A stretch of 64,000 bases of DNA from Opeltia flavorubescens. Its lineage: Eukaryota; Ascomycota; Lecanoromycetes; Teloschistales; Teloschistaceae. The position numbers and the translations under genes were made by a program. This document shows positions 23,552 through 37,200 of the stretch, piece after piece. The stretch lies in the NCBI GenBank assembly GCA_000442125.1, contig KE546968.1, forward strand, positions 771,932 to 835,931, given 5' to 3'. Below the pieces are notes generated by a model. That model had not been told where the DNA came from, did not search any database, and saw only the letters and a list, made by a program, of their open reading frames with translations. Position 1 is the stretch's first letter; the number at the start of each line of letters is the position of its first letter.

Positions 23552-25653
23552 TCAAANCTTCGCCTTGGTTGGAGATAGAAGTGGTTCATCTTTGATTGGC
23601 ACAGCAAAGTCGAGTTTACTGACAGGAACGGTCTCCTCTTCCTCTGAGTCCGTAGGAGAATTGACAAGAGTTGTGCTGGAATGTTTGGTTGTTGCTGCCA
23701 CGCTTGGACTCTCAATTTTCACCCGAGCAGATGCACGTGCCTGGGGTGGAACAGGATTGATGAGAGTATTGGTCCCAGCTGTCACCGGATGGCTCTGGAC
23801 ATACTGGGTCTGCCATGGGTATCTATAAGTAGCAGTCAGTATGTGCTTGCGGTGTGAGGCATGTGGATCGCTACATACGTTGGCGAAATCGGCGAAGGAG
23901 ACATCCACATGGTGTTGGATGCTGCCATATTATTTGCAAGGGGACTTCCAAAACTGGCTGCGGTTGGCGACTGGTAGCCAAGTGTGCCGTTGATCCAGGC
24001 TATGCCTCGATTGTATTCCGTGGACTTGAATTGGCGGGACTTCGCGGTCTTTGCTTTGAATTCCTTTTGCTCGTCCGTATCAGCGTAGCGGATCTGCAGT
24101 CGTAAGTTCTTGGCTTCATCCAACACCATGCCGGAGAATTCTTCAATGATCTTCTGGCATGCTTCTGGGGTCTCGAATCTATGAAAAGATGTGTTATACG
24201 TTGGGACGGACCAGCCATAAGTAGGGTTCGACATACCGTGCAAAGCCAACCCCACGGCTCAATCCATTCTCATCTTTCAAGACCTTATGATTGACAATAG
24301 TGAACTCAGGGTATTTTGATTTGAAAATTGCTTGGAGATCCTAGGACTCATGTAAGAACGGGCTAAGAGGCTCAAGATTTAGGGTTGAATCACTCACCGC
24401 TTCGTTCATACTCTTGGGAAGGTTGGACAAATAGAGATTCGTATTGTCAGGATTGGCAAGTGTCTTGAGACGTTCATTGTGACCGACCTGAGATGAGATT
24501 AAAACTTGACGTTGGTACATTCGATGCTCGATGGTGTCTTACCCGCGCATACTTGGCCTCATACTTGCGGTAGTAGAAGCCACGAATACAGTTCTCAGCG
24601 TCCGTGTAATTGAAGTATTTGATGAACCCGAAACTGTAGTCTATGTCAACCAGTAGCGAGACGTAATAGGAAATGCTTGACCCACCCTTTGCATAAACCC
24701 GTAGCAGTGTCGATGATGGACTTGGCGCTAATCACGTCCCCAAAGCGTTTCCCGTACGCAAGGAGCATCTCATCGCTTGTGTCAGGGTGCAGTCCTCTTA
24801 CATACACGTTAGTGGTTTCATTCGGATTGTGCATTATCTGCTCCAAAGAGCCACGGCCGCCACCCGGACTATCAATAGCTGGGACAGCATGCGGGATCGC
24901 CGGCGACATAGAGGTCCAGGCTTCGAAGTCTGCAAGATACGGTTCCTTGTTGCGGTTTTTTGCGATTTGCAATGGCGAGTCGGGATGCAAAGAGCCGTAG
25001 GTACCCATGCTGTTAGGAGACTGATTAGATCCGAGTAGATGTGGATGGTAGCCACCCATATATGACGTGTACATGGGTGTCTGCGGGCTATCTGCTTCAT
25101 TTGAAGACAGTGAAGTTCGTCGTGGTGCCGCAAGTTCGGGGACTTCTTGGGGTATCTGCGAATTCATCAACCAGGCGGGTCCTCTTGGTGTCGTTGGGGC
25201 ATTGCCTAGGAAGCTGGGAAACGAGGCTTGCTGTAACTGTCCTGGGTGGCCAGTGTTGAGACCATAACCTGCCAGGTATTGCTGGTAGGCACTCTGAACG
25301 CCGGTGGCATCCGAGTAGACGAGGCTTCCATTCGGCATGGTGTAAAACATTCTGCTGTTGGCTTGCGATGGTTGGAGTCCGTTCATGTTTGTAATTCCAT
25401 TAGCTGCAGGGATATTGTGCTGCTTCGAGATGCTGGCATAGTCGACTCCTTGAAGCATCATTCCTGCCATTGACTGTGACAAGCCGCTGACTGCTGGATC
25501 GAAGTTGTCATTGTACATTTCAAGATTGGAAGATGCCAGGAAGTGACCATTAGACTGGAACGGGCCATATGGTGTACTCTGGACATAGCCGTTCATATTT
25601 GTTGGCCGGCTCCAGCCGCGTCCTTGAGCTGTGGTCGAGTTCGTGTTTGTCAT
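23552..25653 (-). CDS. RNA-binding protein with two RRMs (RBMS/MSSP-like), 607 aa
   Basis: There are six exons: 24686-25653, 24543-24633, 24398-24487, 24237-24340, 23879-24178 and 23552-23822. All introns are GT-AG, 52-58 bp, and in consistent phase. RRM1 (about 281-355) has VYVRGL as RNP2 and KGFGFIKY as RNP1. RRM2 (about 367-445) has LYLSNLP and RGVGFARF. The tandem spacing and the TNLYLSNLP...RGVGFAR pattern resemble animal RBMS/MSSP proteins and the related fungal RNP-domain proteins. The N-terminal 280 residues are Gln/Asn/Met/Pro-rich and disordered, as in prion-like regulators of mRNA fate. The last sense codon contains the ambiguous base N at 23557, so the final residue (Phe, Leu, Ile or Val) is unknown; the TGA stop follows directly. 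It probably controls mRNA stability or translation. Targets are unknown. Confidence 0.88.
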
Positions 25654-27979
25654 GGTGATATTATGGTGTTCTGTAGTGGAACGTCAGTCGTCTTTTTAAG
25701 TCATGTTGGTGATTCTGATAAGACGAAAGGAGCAACGCTAGGTGAGACACATGCTTCGGACGAATCATGGACAAGGAAGCGATGAAAACAGACATCGAAA
25801 ACGTAGCATAGTTTGAAGAAGGTCATTCTCCTGAAGGATGAAGAAGTGCATGGGATGCAAAGAATGGTCCAGTAGAGAATGTCCAGCAAGTGCAGTGTCG
25901 ATAGTCTCGGACCGTTTGACCCCACTTACAAGCAAAGTATCTCTGTCTTCAATGTTTTTCTCCGGGATCTCCCTTGTCTCTGCTCGCTAAGGACCTTGAC
26001 CTGAGTGAGTTTTCTGCAAGGGAAGTATGAAGGTCGGCTCACGGATGGCTGCACCGAGTGATGCAGGTATGGCTTGACGGACGAGTATGTCAGCTGAAGA
26101 GATAGGCAAACACTATACATACAAGTCAGCCATGGCCAATCAAGGGATGCTTTGGGGCTTGACGATGTCTGACCTTCCCGGATTTCTTCGGCGGGAGTCG
26201 GTGAAGACAGAGATATGCAGCAAGCTCGATGATATGCGAGCAAAGCCTACGGTTGGAATAAGAAGATTGATGATGATCAAGCAAGTGCCAATATTTGCTG
26301 GGCAAATGAGCTGTAGCGGATGGTAGAAGTGAGAGGATGTTGATGGTTGGAAGGAAGAGGAAGCAAAGTTGAGAAGGGAAGTGGAGTAAATACTGTCACT
26401 GATAATGACGAGGGTAAATACAAAAGTTAGGTAAGTGCGAGGGGGAAGCTCGGGACATAATCGTCATAAATGAAAAGAAGCTAAAAAGTGGAAGGAGCAT
26501 TGAGTAACAGTCTGTGTGTATGCCATTGTGAAGGAACACCTAGACTTTGTGGACGAGTAGTGTATGAGAGCAAGGAGTATATCCTTTTAGACGTGTCAGT
26601 ACACGATCAAGAAGCTTTATATCCATGGAGCGCAGCTAGGGCTGCAAATGAAGACGCGGAACCCTGACTGATTTATATCCTGCACGTCTACTACTACTAG
26701 CCAGAGCAATGGGATAAGATATGATAATAGAAATGATAGTAGAACGTTCTCCTTTCCTGCTACTGATCTCGACGTTTGAACAGCGGATGTAGAGCGAGGA
26801 AATTGAAATCGACTGCATGGCACTCAAATCCGTTGAGAAAGCTGTCGAATAGCCTTTAGAAAAGATCACAAGGTTTAGTATTATTAGAGCGGAGTGCTCA
26901 TGAGATCTGGCTCCATGTAGATGAAATATTTCATCTCGGTTCGGTCTCATCTCCGTCTACGGCGAGCGTGTTCCGGGCCTGAGAAATATTGTAGAACAGA
27001 CAAAATACAGAGACGAAAGTTTGCTTCCCTGAGGGAAGGCTTCTTCAACCGTGCTCACCAATCGGGATGCACGCAAACACTAGACCCCAAAATCTCAAAC
27101 GAGGAACCATCATCTATTGGTCAGATGGCTGAAATGGAGTTTGAAGTAGCTGGCGGATATGCTTCGTTACACGTCAGATTTTATTACTTCGAAGCGGCCC
27201 AGAAGAAATCCACGTCGGCCGTGTCGGTTCAGCATGCATCCTCCTCAATGCAGGGCGCCATGGACTGAGCAGGTAGATCGTCTTGTAATCGGGTGTAGTA
27301 CACTGTCGACCTAACATCAATGTTCGACAAGATTCCTCGCCGTGTCACTTCATCCTGGGATGTGGAGTCAAGGTCGGCTGTTATTGATATAACGGATAAT
27401 CTGGCAGCCCACGCTGATCAAACTATGCTTCACGGTGGCCTCCAGTCGGCTTTGGATTGGAAATTCGCTGAAACTGGGAGGCTGGAGTAAATCAACCTGC
27501 AGAGCGTGGTGGAGCTCTAATATGGCCTTCATCCTTGCCCTCACGTTTTCTGGGCATCTGGTGGCGTACCAACTAGATAGCCTCTTGCTTGGGGATCTGT
27601 AAGGGAATCTAAGACATGTATCAAGGCTTGCTGCCGGGCGATCATGATGCATCTGACTGGGAATGAGCCTTTGTCGCGTGTCAGAGTTCTGTAAGCGGGC
27701 CGTACCCGCATCTCGTGATCATACATAGTGTGTACATATTCGTTAAACGTTGACAAACTTGTGATACTGCTCGCGATTGAAAATTTAATTGAATGGGGCA
27801 TGACGAGAATTTGGTTCTATACACAATCTAATTTTGATCTATGCTTTATCGACAACCACCACAAGTACAATTTGACATGACAGAACATCTCCCGTGTTCG
27901 CCGCATCCAAACGCCATTTCGTTTCGATCATCATGACCGCGCCGATAATATTATGCAAGATATGCCCGACAACACCAGC
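25654..27979. other. Long gene-poor stretch, about 2.3 kb
   Basis: This lies between the start of the RRM gene and the 3' end of the P450 reductase gene, both on the minus strand. Several short frames exist on both strands, the longest about 115 codons, near 26921-27268. None has a recognisable domain. The part next to the RRM gene (25654-26900) may be a long spliced 5' leader, which is common for such regulators. I see no repeat or RNA gene. Confidence 0.4.
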
Positions 27980-30123
27980 CTATGACCATACGTCCTCCTG
28001 GTATTGATTGCTACTCCTCATTGACTTCACTATTTCCTCTCCCTTCTCCGGGCTCAACCCTCTCTGCTCCGCTACGATATGGCCGAGCATTGTACTCACT
28101 TCCCGGGCCATATTCGATGCGTCTCCACAGACATAGAAATTGCCCCTTTGTTGTAGTAGGTCGTTTACCAGCGATGCTTGCTCCGCTAGCCTTTGCTGTA
28201 CGTAGACCTTCTGGCTCGTCTCCCGTGAGAAAGCGGTGAACAGCTCAAAGGATTCACCGAGTGCTTCCTTGTACATCTGCTTTAAGTCAACCATTGCCAG
28301 TTCCGAAGTTCATGCGAAATATTCGGACTTACCTGCCACTCATCCTTGTAAAGAAAGTCTTCGGACGGTTTTCGGCAACCATAAAAGAGAATCGTCTTTC
28401 CTACCTTCTGGCCGGCCTTGGCCTGGGCAGCTCGCTCTTGTACAAATCCTCGGAAGGGTGCAACACCGGAGCCTGGGCCAACCATTATGATAGGTTTCGC
28501 GGGGTCTGAGGGAAGCTTGAAGTTGGAGTGTCGAACATGGACTGGAACATGGCATCCATCATACTTGTTCCGTGGCCCAGTGATAGCGTAGGTTAGTCCA
28601 TGCGGGTCAGGTTCAGGCTCCCCGTGTTGCTTCTGCTTTAGAGCGAGGAGGTAGTTGGTCGTGACGCCTTTGACGATATTAGGCTTTGGCCCTGCAACTC
28701 GTACCTCCTCGACCACAGCGGTGATGGAGATCTTGGTCTTTTGGACAAGAGATGACGACGAGATTGAGTAATAGCGTGGCTGGAGTTTCTGAATACTCTC
28801 CATCATGATAGAGAAAGGGACACTAGTCCACTTGGCTTCACATACTTGTTCGAGTAGTTGTGCAATGTTCAGATACTGATCCGAAACACTTTCCTTGAAG
28901 TAGTCTTTGTCTTCACCCAATCGCGCCATTTCCGCCTTGGAGGCTTCATCGGGTGCGAAAGGGGCTAGAGAGGCAACAAACTGTCGAGAAACGGGGCCGC
29001 ATATCTCCATGTGATACCGGATAGCCGCGTCATAAGTGGTTGGTGTCGGAAACGGTACTCGGGCGGTGGGATCGAGCCCCTTTACGCTGATGACCGTGTG
29101 TCGTCGGTTTAATAAGCCGAGGATATTGAGGAAACGATCAACTTCTCTGCCGGCATTCGTAGGCCAAACAGCGATATGATCTCCGGTTTGATAGGGGAGG
29201 TTAGATCCGGAAACATCGATTTCCATATGCAAACAGTTCCGATCATGCACCGTGAAGACCTCTCGAGATTCAACTATCGGAGCAATATACGGATTATGTG
29301 AATTAAACGGTCCCCTTTGGGCGCCTTCCAAATGGTTTTTGTTGGGTTCCCCGAGATATACCTCATTGGTGTCTGGACTTATGTCCTCCCTTTCCGTGAT
29401 ACCAAAGATGGGTTCATAAACGGCTTCGCGCTCCTCAAGTTTCATGGTCTCGGCGAGTTCTGACCACATGGGCTCCTTCCAGGCCAGAAAGTCCTCTTCC
29501 ATTGTACCAGCACCATCGTCTCCCTCACCTGCAGCTGATATCCTCTGGGCTCCAAGCTTTATCAGAGCAGTGTTGACCCTTCTGACAAGTGCATTATAAT
29601 GCTCGTAGGTGTTATTGCCCAAACCAAAGGCGACAAACTTCAGATCCGATAGAGGCTTGCTCTCAACATCCGCGCCACCCGAGAAGGAGACATCCTCTCC
29701 AGTGATGAATTCGTAAAAATCCACAGCATTATCCGTTGGTTCGCCTTCGCCGTAGGTTGCGAGGACGAACATTGCCACTTTGTCTGGTGGGAAGGTATCG
29801 AGGTTTTCGTAGTCATAATCTTCCAGGTCGGCTACCATGGTCTTCAAGCCAAATCGCGATGAACCCTCTTTGGCTAGTCTTGACGCATAATCCTCTGCTG
29901 TCCCTGTTTGTGAAGCGTAGAAGACCACAGTGTTCTTCCCGCTCTCGTCCATCTTTTCTAAAATATTTCGAGTTTTGCCCGCCTTTGCGCCATTCGCGCC
30001 TACGAAGGCAGCTGCATACGGGTCCTTTGGAATGCCCCAGTAAGTACCTTTCGTGAAATATGCAGCGGTGCCGATAAAAAGGGCAACGAGGACCAGCAGA
30101 TCAAGCGTATCGAGTTGTGCCAT
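27980..30123 (-). CDS. NADPH-cytochrome P450 reductase
   Basis: Exons 28333-30123 and 27980-28279 flank a 53-bp GT-AG intron and give 696 residues, the usual length. The ATG at 30123 begins MAQLDTLDLLVLVALFIGTA, an N-terminal ER membrane anchor. FMN-binding motifs are ASQTGTAEDYA, ATYGEGEPTDNA and GLGNNTYEHY. FAD contacts are RYYSISSS and GVTTNYLL. NADPH contacts are GPGSGVAPFRGF and FYGCRKPSEDFLYKDEW, and the C-terminus DVWS includes the conserved aromatic that stacks on FAD. The enzyme passes electrons from NADPH to ER P450s such as the sterol 14-alpha-demethylase, and to squalene epoxidase. The gene is divergent from PAG1. Confidence 0.97.
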
Positions 30124-31232
30124 GTCGATTGTGAGATGCTGCAATGACTTTTATCGAAACTAGACTGGGCGAAGCACTTTGCCGGACTGTAAGCGATGAG
30201 AGGTTTAGATGGTGACGCTGGAGGAATAGGAAACGACGGAGGCAAATGACTGATCAATACGATTAAACGACCTGGTGGGGCGACGGGAGAGGCTAAGCGG
30301 TGTATATGAAACTTTGATGAGTGAGATGCCGAGCTGCCAGGCACTTTAGTGTCCCTGGGTCTTCGGCTGGCTGGCTGGTAGATTATCGGGACACGGCACC
30401 ACGGAGGGCGGTGTCGGTAGGAACAGGACGGAGTATCTACGCCGTATTTCTAGGTTTGATTTCCATCCGATGGCGCTACTCTAATCTTTCCTCTGTCACC
30501 ATAGAGAATCATAGATTATTCCTTGCCAGACATTTCCTTTAACGTGAAATATTTCTACGGCGTTGCGCTGATGTCATGGAAAGTATGGCATTCAGAGATC
30601 TCGACCAGGCTGGTGCTACCGGCGTACCGCAATCTGAGATTATTCGGCAACCAAGGTGAAGTCGATATGTCGATGCGGGCAATTCGCTTATCTTATCTAG
30701 CGAGTCTGGGGCTGTCCCCGAATTATTTGGAGGTACATGATGCTGTAGAAATCGCACAACAAATGGAGTAGCTTTTAATAAATTGACACAATCTTTCAGT
30801 CTATAATGACTCTGTCTAGCACCGCTACTACATCCAAATCATGCTTATATTCGACCAAGATGACCGTGGGAAGGGATTTGGGTATGCCGCTAAACTTCCC
30901 GGCGCTTGGATCGGGGAGCCGAGCTGATTTGTGGGCTGATTGGCGGTACGGAATCGGCGGTACCTCAACTGTTCGAGGCTGCGGAGGACTAGAGACACTC
31001 AAGCTTCAGCTCCAGTTCACCCTGATTTGTTCTACATTGAGGCTCGGCTATGTCTGATCTTCAAGGCCCAGTGAGAGAATTGCCCGCGAAACCTCCTCAG
31101 TGTGCCTGCGTGCGCACAGGAAGGATGAAGAATGTCTAGGACCCCTACACCGCCATATTCGCTCCACCGTTGCCGTGAGATGGGCCTACATATCCACGGT
31201 CAAGCTCTTTACGTCGCGTTGGAATCATTGCC
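30124..31232. other. Divergent promoter region between P450 reductase and PAG1
   Basis: This 1.1-kb region lies between divergent starts. Frames near 30320-30770 are short and unrecognised. An ACGGAGTATCTACGCCGTA segment at about 30428-30446 is similar to the hairpin near 45.47 kb. Confidence 0.5.
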
Positions 31233-34200
31233 ATGATGTCGAGTAGAGGACGCGCTTACCCTCCTTCCAATAATTCCGTTCAGGTGCCCCATTCCAATTC
31301 TCCATTGTACCAAGATCCCTCGACGCGAGACACGGTGCTTCCTCGAGGCCGACATCCAGGGCCGCCTAACGCTGCTGCCACCCAAGCTGCCACTCAGATT
31401 TTGTCTCCTCGATCGCAGTCATCGGCTGCGACCGCACGTTCACCTTTAGGACCTAATACTGGACTCGAGCGTCGCCCATCCGTTCAGGGATACCATCACA
31501 ACAACCGAAGCCACGGCGGGCAACAACATATCCGCAATGCGAGCTTCGTTAATTCCCCTACCACGAGTCCCTTGAGTCCGCAAATCACTCCAGCAGAATA
31601 TGTTGGGATGACCCTCATCAATCATGGTGCTCCAGACATACGCCTCAAGGACTCTCCAGCGAGCACTGGTAGCGGATCGAGCCCTTTGTCAGGGAATGTC
31701 GTGGGCGAAAATGACACGAGTGAGGGCAATCCTACTGCGCTTCTACAGAAGAGGATTGATCGAGGACACGGCGGCAAATCGAGGCAAGGACATCCCCATC
31801 AAAGAACCCACTCACGGCAGCATCATCAGGAGCAAAAGACCGTAGGCGAGTATGCGTTACATCACCTCTTTACTTCAGTATGTCTTTGCTGTCCGAGTCG
31901 AGGCTTCCACTAAACGAGATCTAGTTTGTTGGCCAAGCCGATGCTAAGATCAATCGATGCGTTGAAGACATCGGAGAGAGCGAGCCTCGAGTCGAAGATG
32001 TATGTGGCCCAGGAGTTGATCCAGCTTTCGACCAATTGATCTCGGCGCTTGGTCACATAGCTCGTGAAAAGCCCAAGCCTTTGATCGACACGGTCATGTA
32101 TTGGAGGAAGTCGAAAGGAGAAGCAGCAGCAAATGCCAAAACGGAGTTTAATCAGGTATGGACAAGCACCGCCATATTTCTCGCACCGCTGATTGAGACC
32201 AGGCTCGCCATATGTACACTGCACCGCGGGCTCCTCCTCGGCGGAATGTTGACTTCCCGCTCCCGCTCTACTCCGATCACACGCAGTCCATGGATGATTA
32301 TCCCGGATCGCCTTTACACTTGGTCTCCTTACAAGCGGAACGCAGATCCGCCATGTCAATCTATTTATTATGTCGAGTACTTATTGAAGTTTACAACCAA
32401 ACTAGCTTGGCTGCTCTGACACCGTCAATGGCCGAAAAATTGGAAGATATCATTTTTGGCCAATTAAAAAACACTGAACCGGAGCAGCTGCATTCGACAT
32501 TTCGCCTTGCCAATTGGAAGGCCTTTTGCCAGCTACTTGCAGTTATGAGTGAAATGAACCTCCATAGCGTCGCACATCGGTTTGTGACCGATCTCAGGAT
32601 TTCACAGAGAGAGGCGAGCATCAAGAATGCTTTGAGTAGGGATGCTGAGAATAAGATTGTATTGATGATATGGGCAACGAGATATCTACGAGTCAGACTT
32701 GGGCCAGAAACAGCATGGAAGGAGTCTTGCGACCTATTACATACAATCGGAGAGTTTTTCGTCAACTCTCATGGACAGGAGATTAAGCATGCTTACTGCC
32801 AGATACTGGAGCAGCTTGTGCTTCCAATAGCGGCGGCAAGTACTCCTCCGCAAAGTTACCTGAGCAGGTGGAAAGATTTCCTTCATATTGTAAATGCTAG
32901 GCTCAATCAGATGATCGTGAAGCCTCGACATTGGGCGGATGCTTTTCGTTTGACAGTAGTCATATTATGTGTCTCTCCCGTCGAGACATTTGCGGCACAA
33001 TGGTTATCTTTGATCATGTCTCTACAGGCCAAGCTGAAGGAAAGGATAACGCGCTCATCGGCGCTACAGTCAATATGCCGCCTAGTTTGGACATACCTGG
33101 AAAAGATCAATGAACCACCAGGCACGACTATTCGGAAGCTCGAAGATCTGATGAAAATCGTGTTTCCCACTGGAAAAAAATCGTATCTATCAACAGACCC
33201 AATATTTGCAGATCCTCTGGTTGAAATCATCCGCATTGTTGGGTTTCGGCATCCGGATTTTTGCTTTAAGTCGGTGATCTTTCCACTCATGAATGCCGAT
33301 CTTTTCACATCAGGCAAAGACATCAAAGTCGATCAACTAGAGCCTGAGCGGATAGTCATCGGCATTCGCGCATCGATGGCTATTCTATCTGACCGTGACG
33401 CCCCTGAACCTCACCGGCCTCCGTTCCCCATGTTTTCCAACTTGTCAGTGTTTGAAGATGGCTTCCAGACAACGCATAACCCCCGTCAGCTCTCCAAGGA
33501 TAGCCAAGGATCTGGACAAATAAGAGAACAGAACGATCACCACCCTAGCGCTCGAAGCCCACAGGATGCGTCGCGGGACTATTACATTCGTTTTTGCGAA
33601 ATTTTAGGTAGGATTACCCTGGTGTGCGACGAGGCATTTGGAGGTCAGGCTGTCTTGGATGAGAAGCTTGGGGGATTGACACCGAAGACTCCAATCTCAG
33701 ATACATTTAGCTTCAGCAGAAAAGACGATCATGCTGCAATAGCCGATCAGAAGCAAGGCTTTTACGAACTTCTCCATACCGCTGTCCAGGCGTTGCCACG
33801 CTGTCTCTCGCGATACATCCCTTTCAACTCACTCATCAACCTTCTTTGCACAGGAACTGCTCATGTGCATTCTAACATCGCAGCTTCGTCCGCCCGATCA
33901 CTCAAGGCCATTGCGAGGCAGTCCCATGCGCAGCCTGTGACGATCGGATTTGCGCGCTTCATTTTCAATTTCGATGCTCGGTATTCCACCATGTCAGATG
34001 AAGGTATGCTCGGCCCTGGCCACATCGAGCATACTTTGCAACTCTATGTTGAACTTCTCCAGATCTGGATTGAGGAGATTAAACAAAAAAGCAGGGATGC
34101 GGCTACTCAGTCGCCAGACGAGAGCAGTCGAGGCTTGCCACTTGATTTGACGAGCATATCTGCTCTGGTAGAAGAGGTGGAATCCCATGGGGTGTTTTTC

Positions 34201-37200
34201 CTTTGCTCTCAGTCAAGGCGGGTTCGATCCTTCGCGGTAACAGTCCTGAGGCTCGTGACTGAATTCGACTTGGCTTTGGGCCAAGGTCACCGTCGGATCA
34301 TCCACCTGCTTGAAGGCGACGCCCAAAAAGTGATGGATCCGAATGACGAGCAACTCTCTGTGGCGGAGAGGAGCCGGCTTCAGAAGGGAAATCGAAGGAA
34401 CATGGAACAAAATACGTTGGTCGAGCTCTGTAGTAGTGAAGTCTCCTACGATTCTACTCTATGGTTTAAGCTCTTTCCGAACTTAATACGCCTCAGTTTC
34501 GAGGTCTGCCCATTTGCAGTCACTTTGGGTCGAGATATCGTATGCACACGTCTTCTACAAATGCACAATAATATTGCCCATCTTGCTACCAATTCTCGTG
34601 GCCCGCAACTGCCTGCTACGGAAATCAACGCAGCACGTACGTTGAATCGACTTGGGACCATGCCATCAGAGATTGTCATTGAGCAATGGAAATTGTACCT
34701 AATCATGGCGTGTACCACCATGACCAACCCTGGAGCTCAGACGCAAAGTCAGTTGGCGAACGCTCAACATGCCCGAAAAACCTCGAACAGGGGCGGAGGA
34801 CAAGCGCAAGATAAGATCAGCTCGGCGCGTTCTCTATTCGCTTATATCATTCCACTCCTATCAGCTACACCAAGCTCCATTCGGAATGCTATTGTTATCG
34901 CTCTGGGTTCTATCAACATCAACCTGTATCGGACATTGCTCGAATCACTTCAATATGCAGTCACGACATGCAAAGAAGAAGCCAAACTTCGCGTTGGCAA
35001 CCACCAGCGAACCTCGAGCAGTCCAAGGCGCGATCGGCGTACAGATCGGCTCCGGACGGAGGTGACTCATGTATACCGTCTAACGGCTCGATTCCTTCGT
35101 GAAGAAGCCGTCCTGAAAGACGACTGGATTGTCAATAATCTGACGACATATACAAAGGACTTGATGATATTTTTGAGCGACACCGAGGTTCAAAACGACT
35201 GGGAGTGTCAGAACCTGCGGCGGCAGTACTGTGGCCTGCTCGAAGAACTCGTTGCTGGTCTCAACCGGACACCTGACCCGACGACGTGGATTGCCTTTGA
35301 ATCTCGTAAATCTGCCTTCACCCTCATGGAGGATTGGTGTGGCTTTTCGCCCAATCAGAGTCGAATCAGCCAACGAGAAGACAACATGAGACAATCTGCT
35401 CTGGAAGAACACCAAGATCTCGGGGAGAAGACCAATGTCACAGCTGCAATGGAAATCGAGAAGCGTGATCTTCGAACTGCAGCCTTGAGCGCCATGGCCG
35501 CTCTATGTGTGAGAAGAACTCTTGTATGACAGCTTTCTAGATTATAGCTAATAGCCCCTAGGCTGGTCCCATCCGAGTCAGTGTCCAAAGCGGAAGCCTT
35601 TCTTTCGACGTCCGCCGCATGCTTTCGTGGATAGAGCAGATCTTCAGCACCGTCAATGACAAGATGCACCTCATTGGTCGTCGTGCCCTCCATAACCTCA
35701 TCGTGTGTAATACCGACTACCCCTACCTTCTAGAACAGACGATTGAAATGTGCTATGCATCCGAGCGGTCAATTGCACTGGAGAGCTACTTCGAAGTTGC
35801 TACCAAAATCCTTATGGAACATCCAGACTACCCGCTAGCTTTTTGGAGAATCCTGGGTGCCGTCTTATTCACTCTGGGAAACGAGAAGGGGGCGGTACGC
35901 ATCAAAGCGGCTCGACTGTTGCGGACACTCGAACAGCGGCAGCTCAAGAGCTCGAAATTGCAGGATTTTGATATCAGCATATCCGATCGGACTACAGCAG
36001 TGTATAAGCTCGCACAGTTCGAGATATCCAAAAGGCTTGCTAAGCAGCACACTGAATACGCTTTTCACATCTTCTCCCAGTTCTCAATGCATTTCAAAAA
36101 CGTCTCGCCTGACAGCCAGAGAAACATGGTTGCTGCGATCCTTCCCTGGATTCAAGCAATCGAGCTACAGCTGGATCCGAATGGAGGACCGACGGCGCAG
36201 TCATACATGCTCCTTGCTAATCTCCTCGAGATTACAACAAAAGCCAGCGGTGGATTGCATAATGAAGTTCAGGCACTATGGCAAGCACTGGCGACAGGTC
36301 CCTACGGTGGTAATGTGCAACTGGTTCTAGATTTTGTGATCTCTTTATGTCTTGATCGGCGAGAGCAGAGTTTTGTCGACTATGCGAAGCAAATCATTGT
36401 GTACCTCTCAAGCACCCAGGCCGGACAAAAAGTTGTGGAATTCCTTCTGCTTCAAATCACTCCAAAGAATATGGTGGGCGAGAAGCGAGAGCCGATCGTC
36501 CTTCCGCCCGACTCCCTCGGCCTTCCATACGTAGCAGATCTCTCGCAGGCATTGCCCATCGGCAACAAGCAAGCTGGATTCTCTCTTGGCCAGCTGTCAC
36601 TTATATTCTTAGTTGATCTCATGGTTGCGCCCATGAAGCTGGCCAAAGAGAGTATCCCACTCCTTCTGCAGGTAGTGCTCGTTTTGTGGGATCACTACAA
36701 CGCTCTTGTGCAGGAACAAGCTCGGGAGATGTTGATCCATTTGATTCACGAGCTTGTGATCACGAAGATTGACGATGATACCACTACTCCCAAGAAGGAG
36801 AGCATTGAGATCTTTGTAGAATCTATCCGTCAGCACGATCCCCAAGTCATCTGGGGCTATGAAAATTGCAATGGCAACACCGACGATGGGAACGAGAATC
36901 GTGTCCCACATGCCATGGCATATATGACCCGCGAGCTCATTGATCTCTTCGCTTTGACTCACCCTAAGCTGCACGAGCAGTGGCTCAAAGTCACACTGGC
37001 ATGGGCCACGACATGCCCTGTGAAACACATCGCCTGTCGTTCTTTCCAAATATTTCGATGCACTCTGTCTTCCCTCGATCAGCCCATGCTTGCAGATATA
37101 TTGTCACGCTTATCCAATACAATAGCCGACGAGGAGGTCGACATCCAGACCTTTTCGCTTGAAATCTTGACTACACTCAGAACCATCATTGGCGCCCTGG

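Noticed and set aside
34221-34230. GGTTCGATCC, matching a tRNA B box (also at 56098-56107)
   Set aside because: Both lie inside conserved coding sequence, and I found no matching A box or acceptor stem around them.
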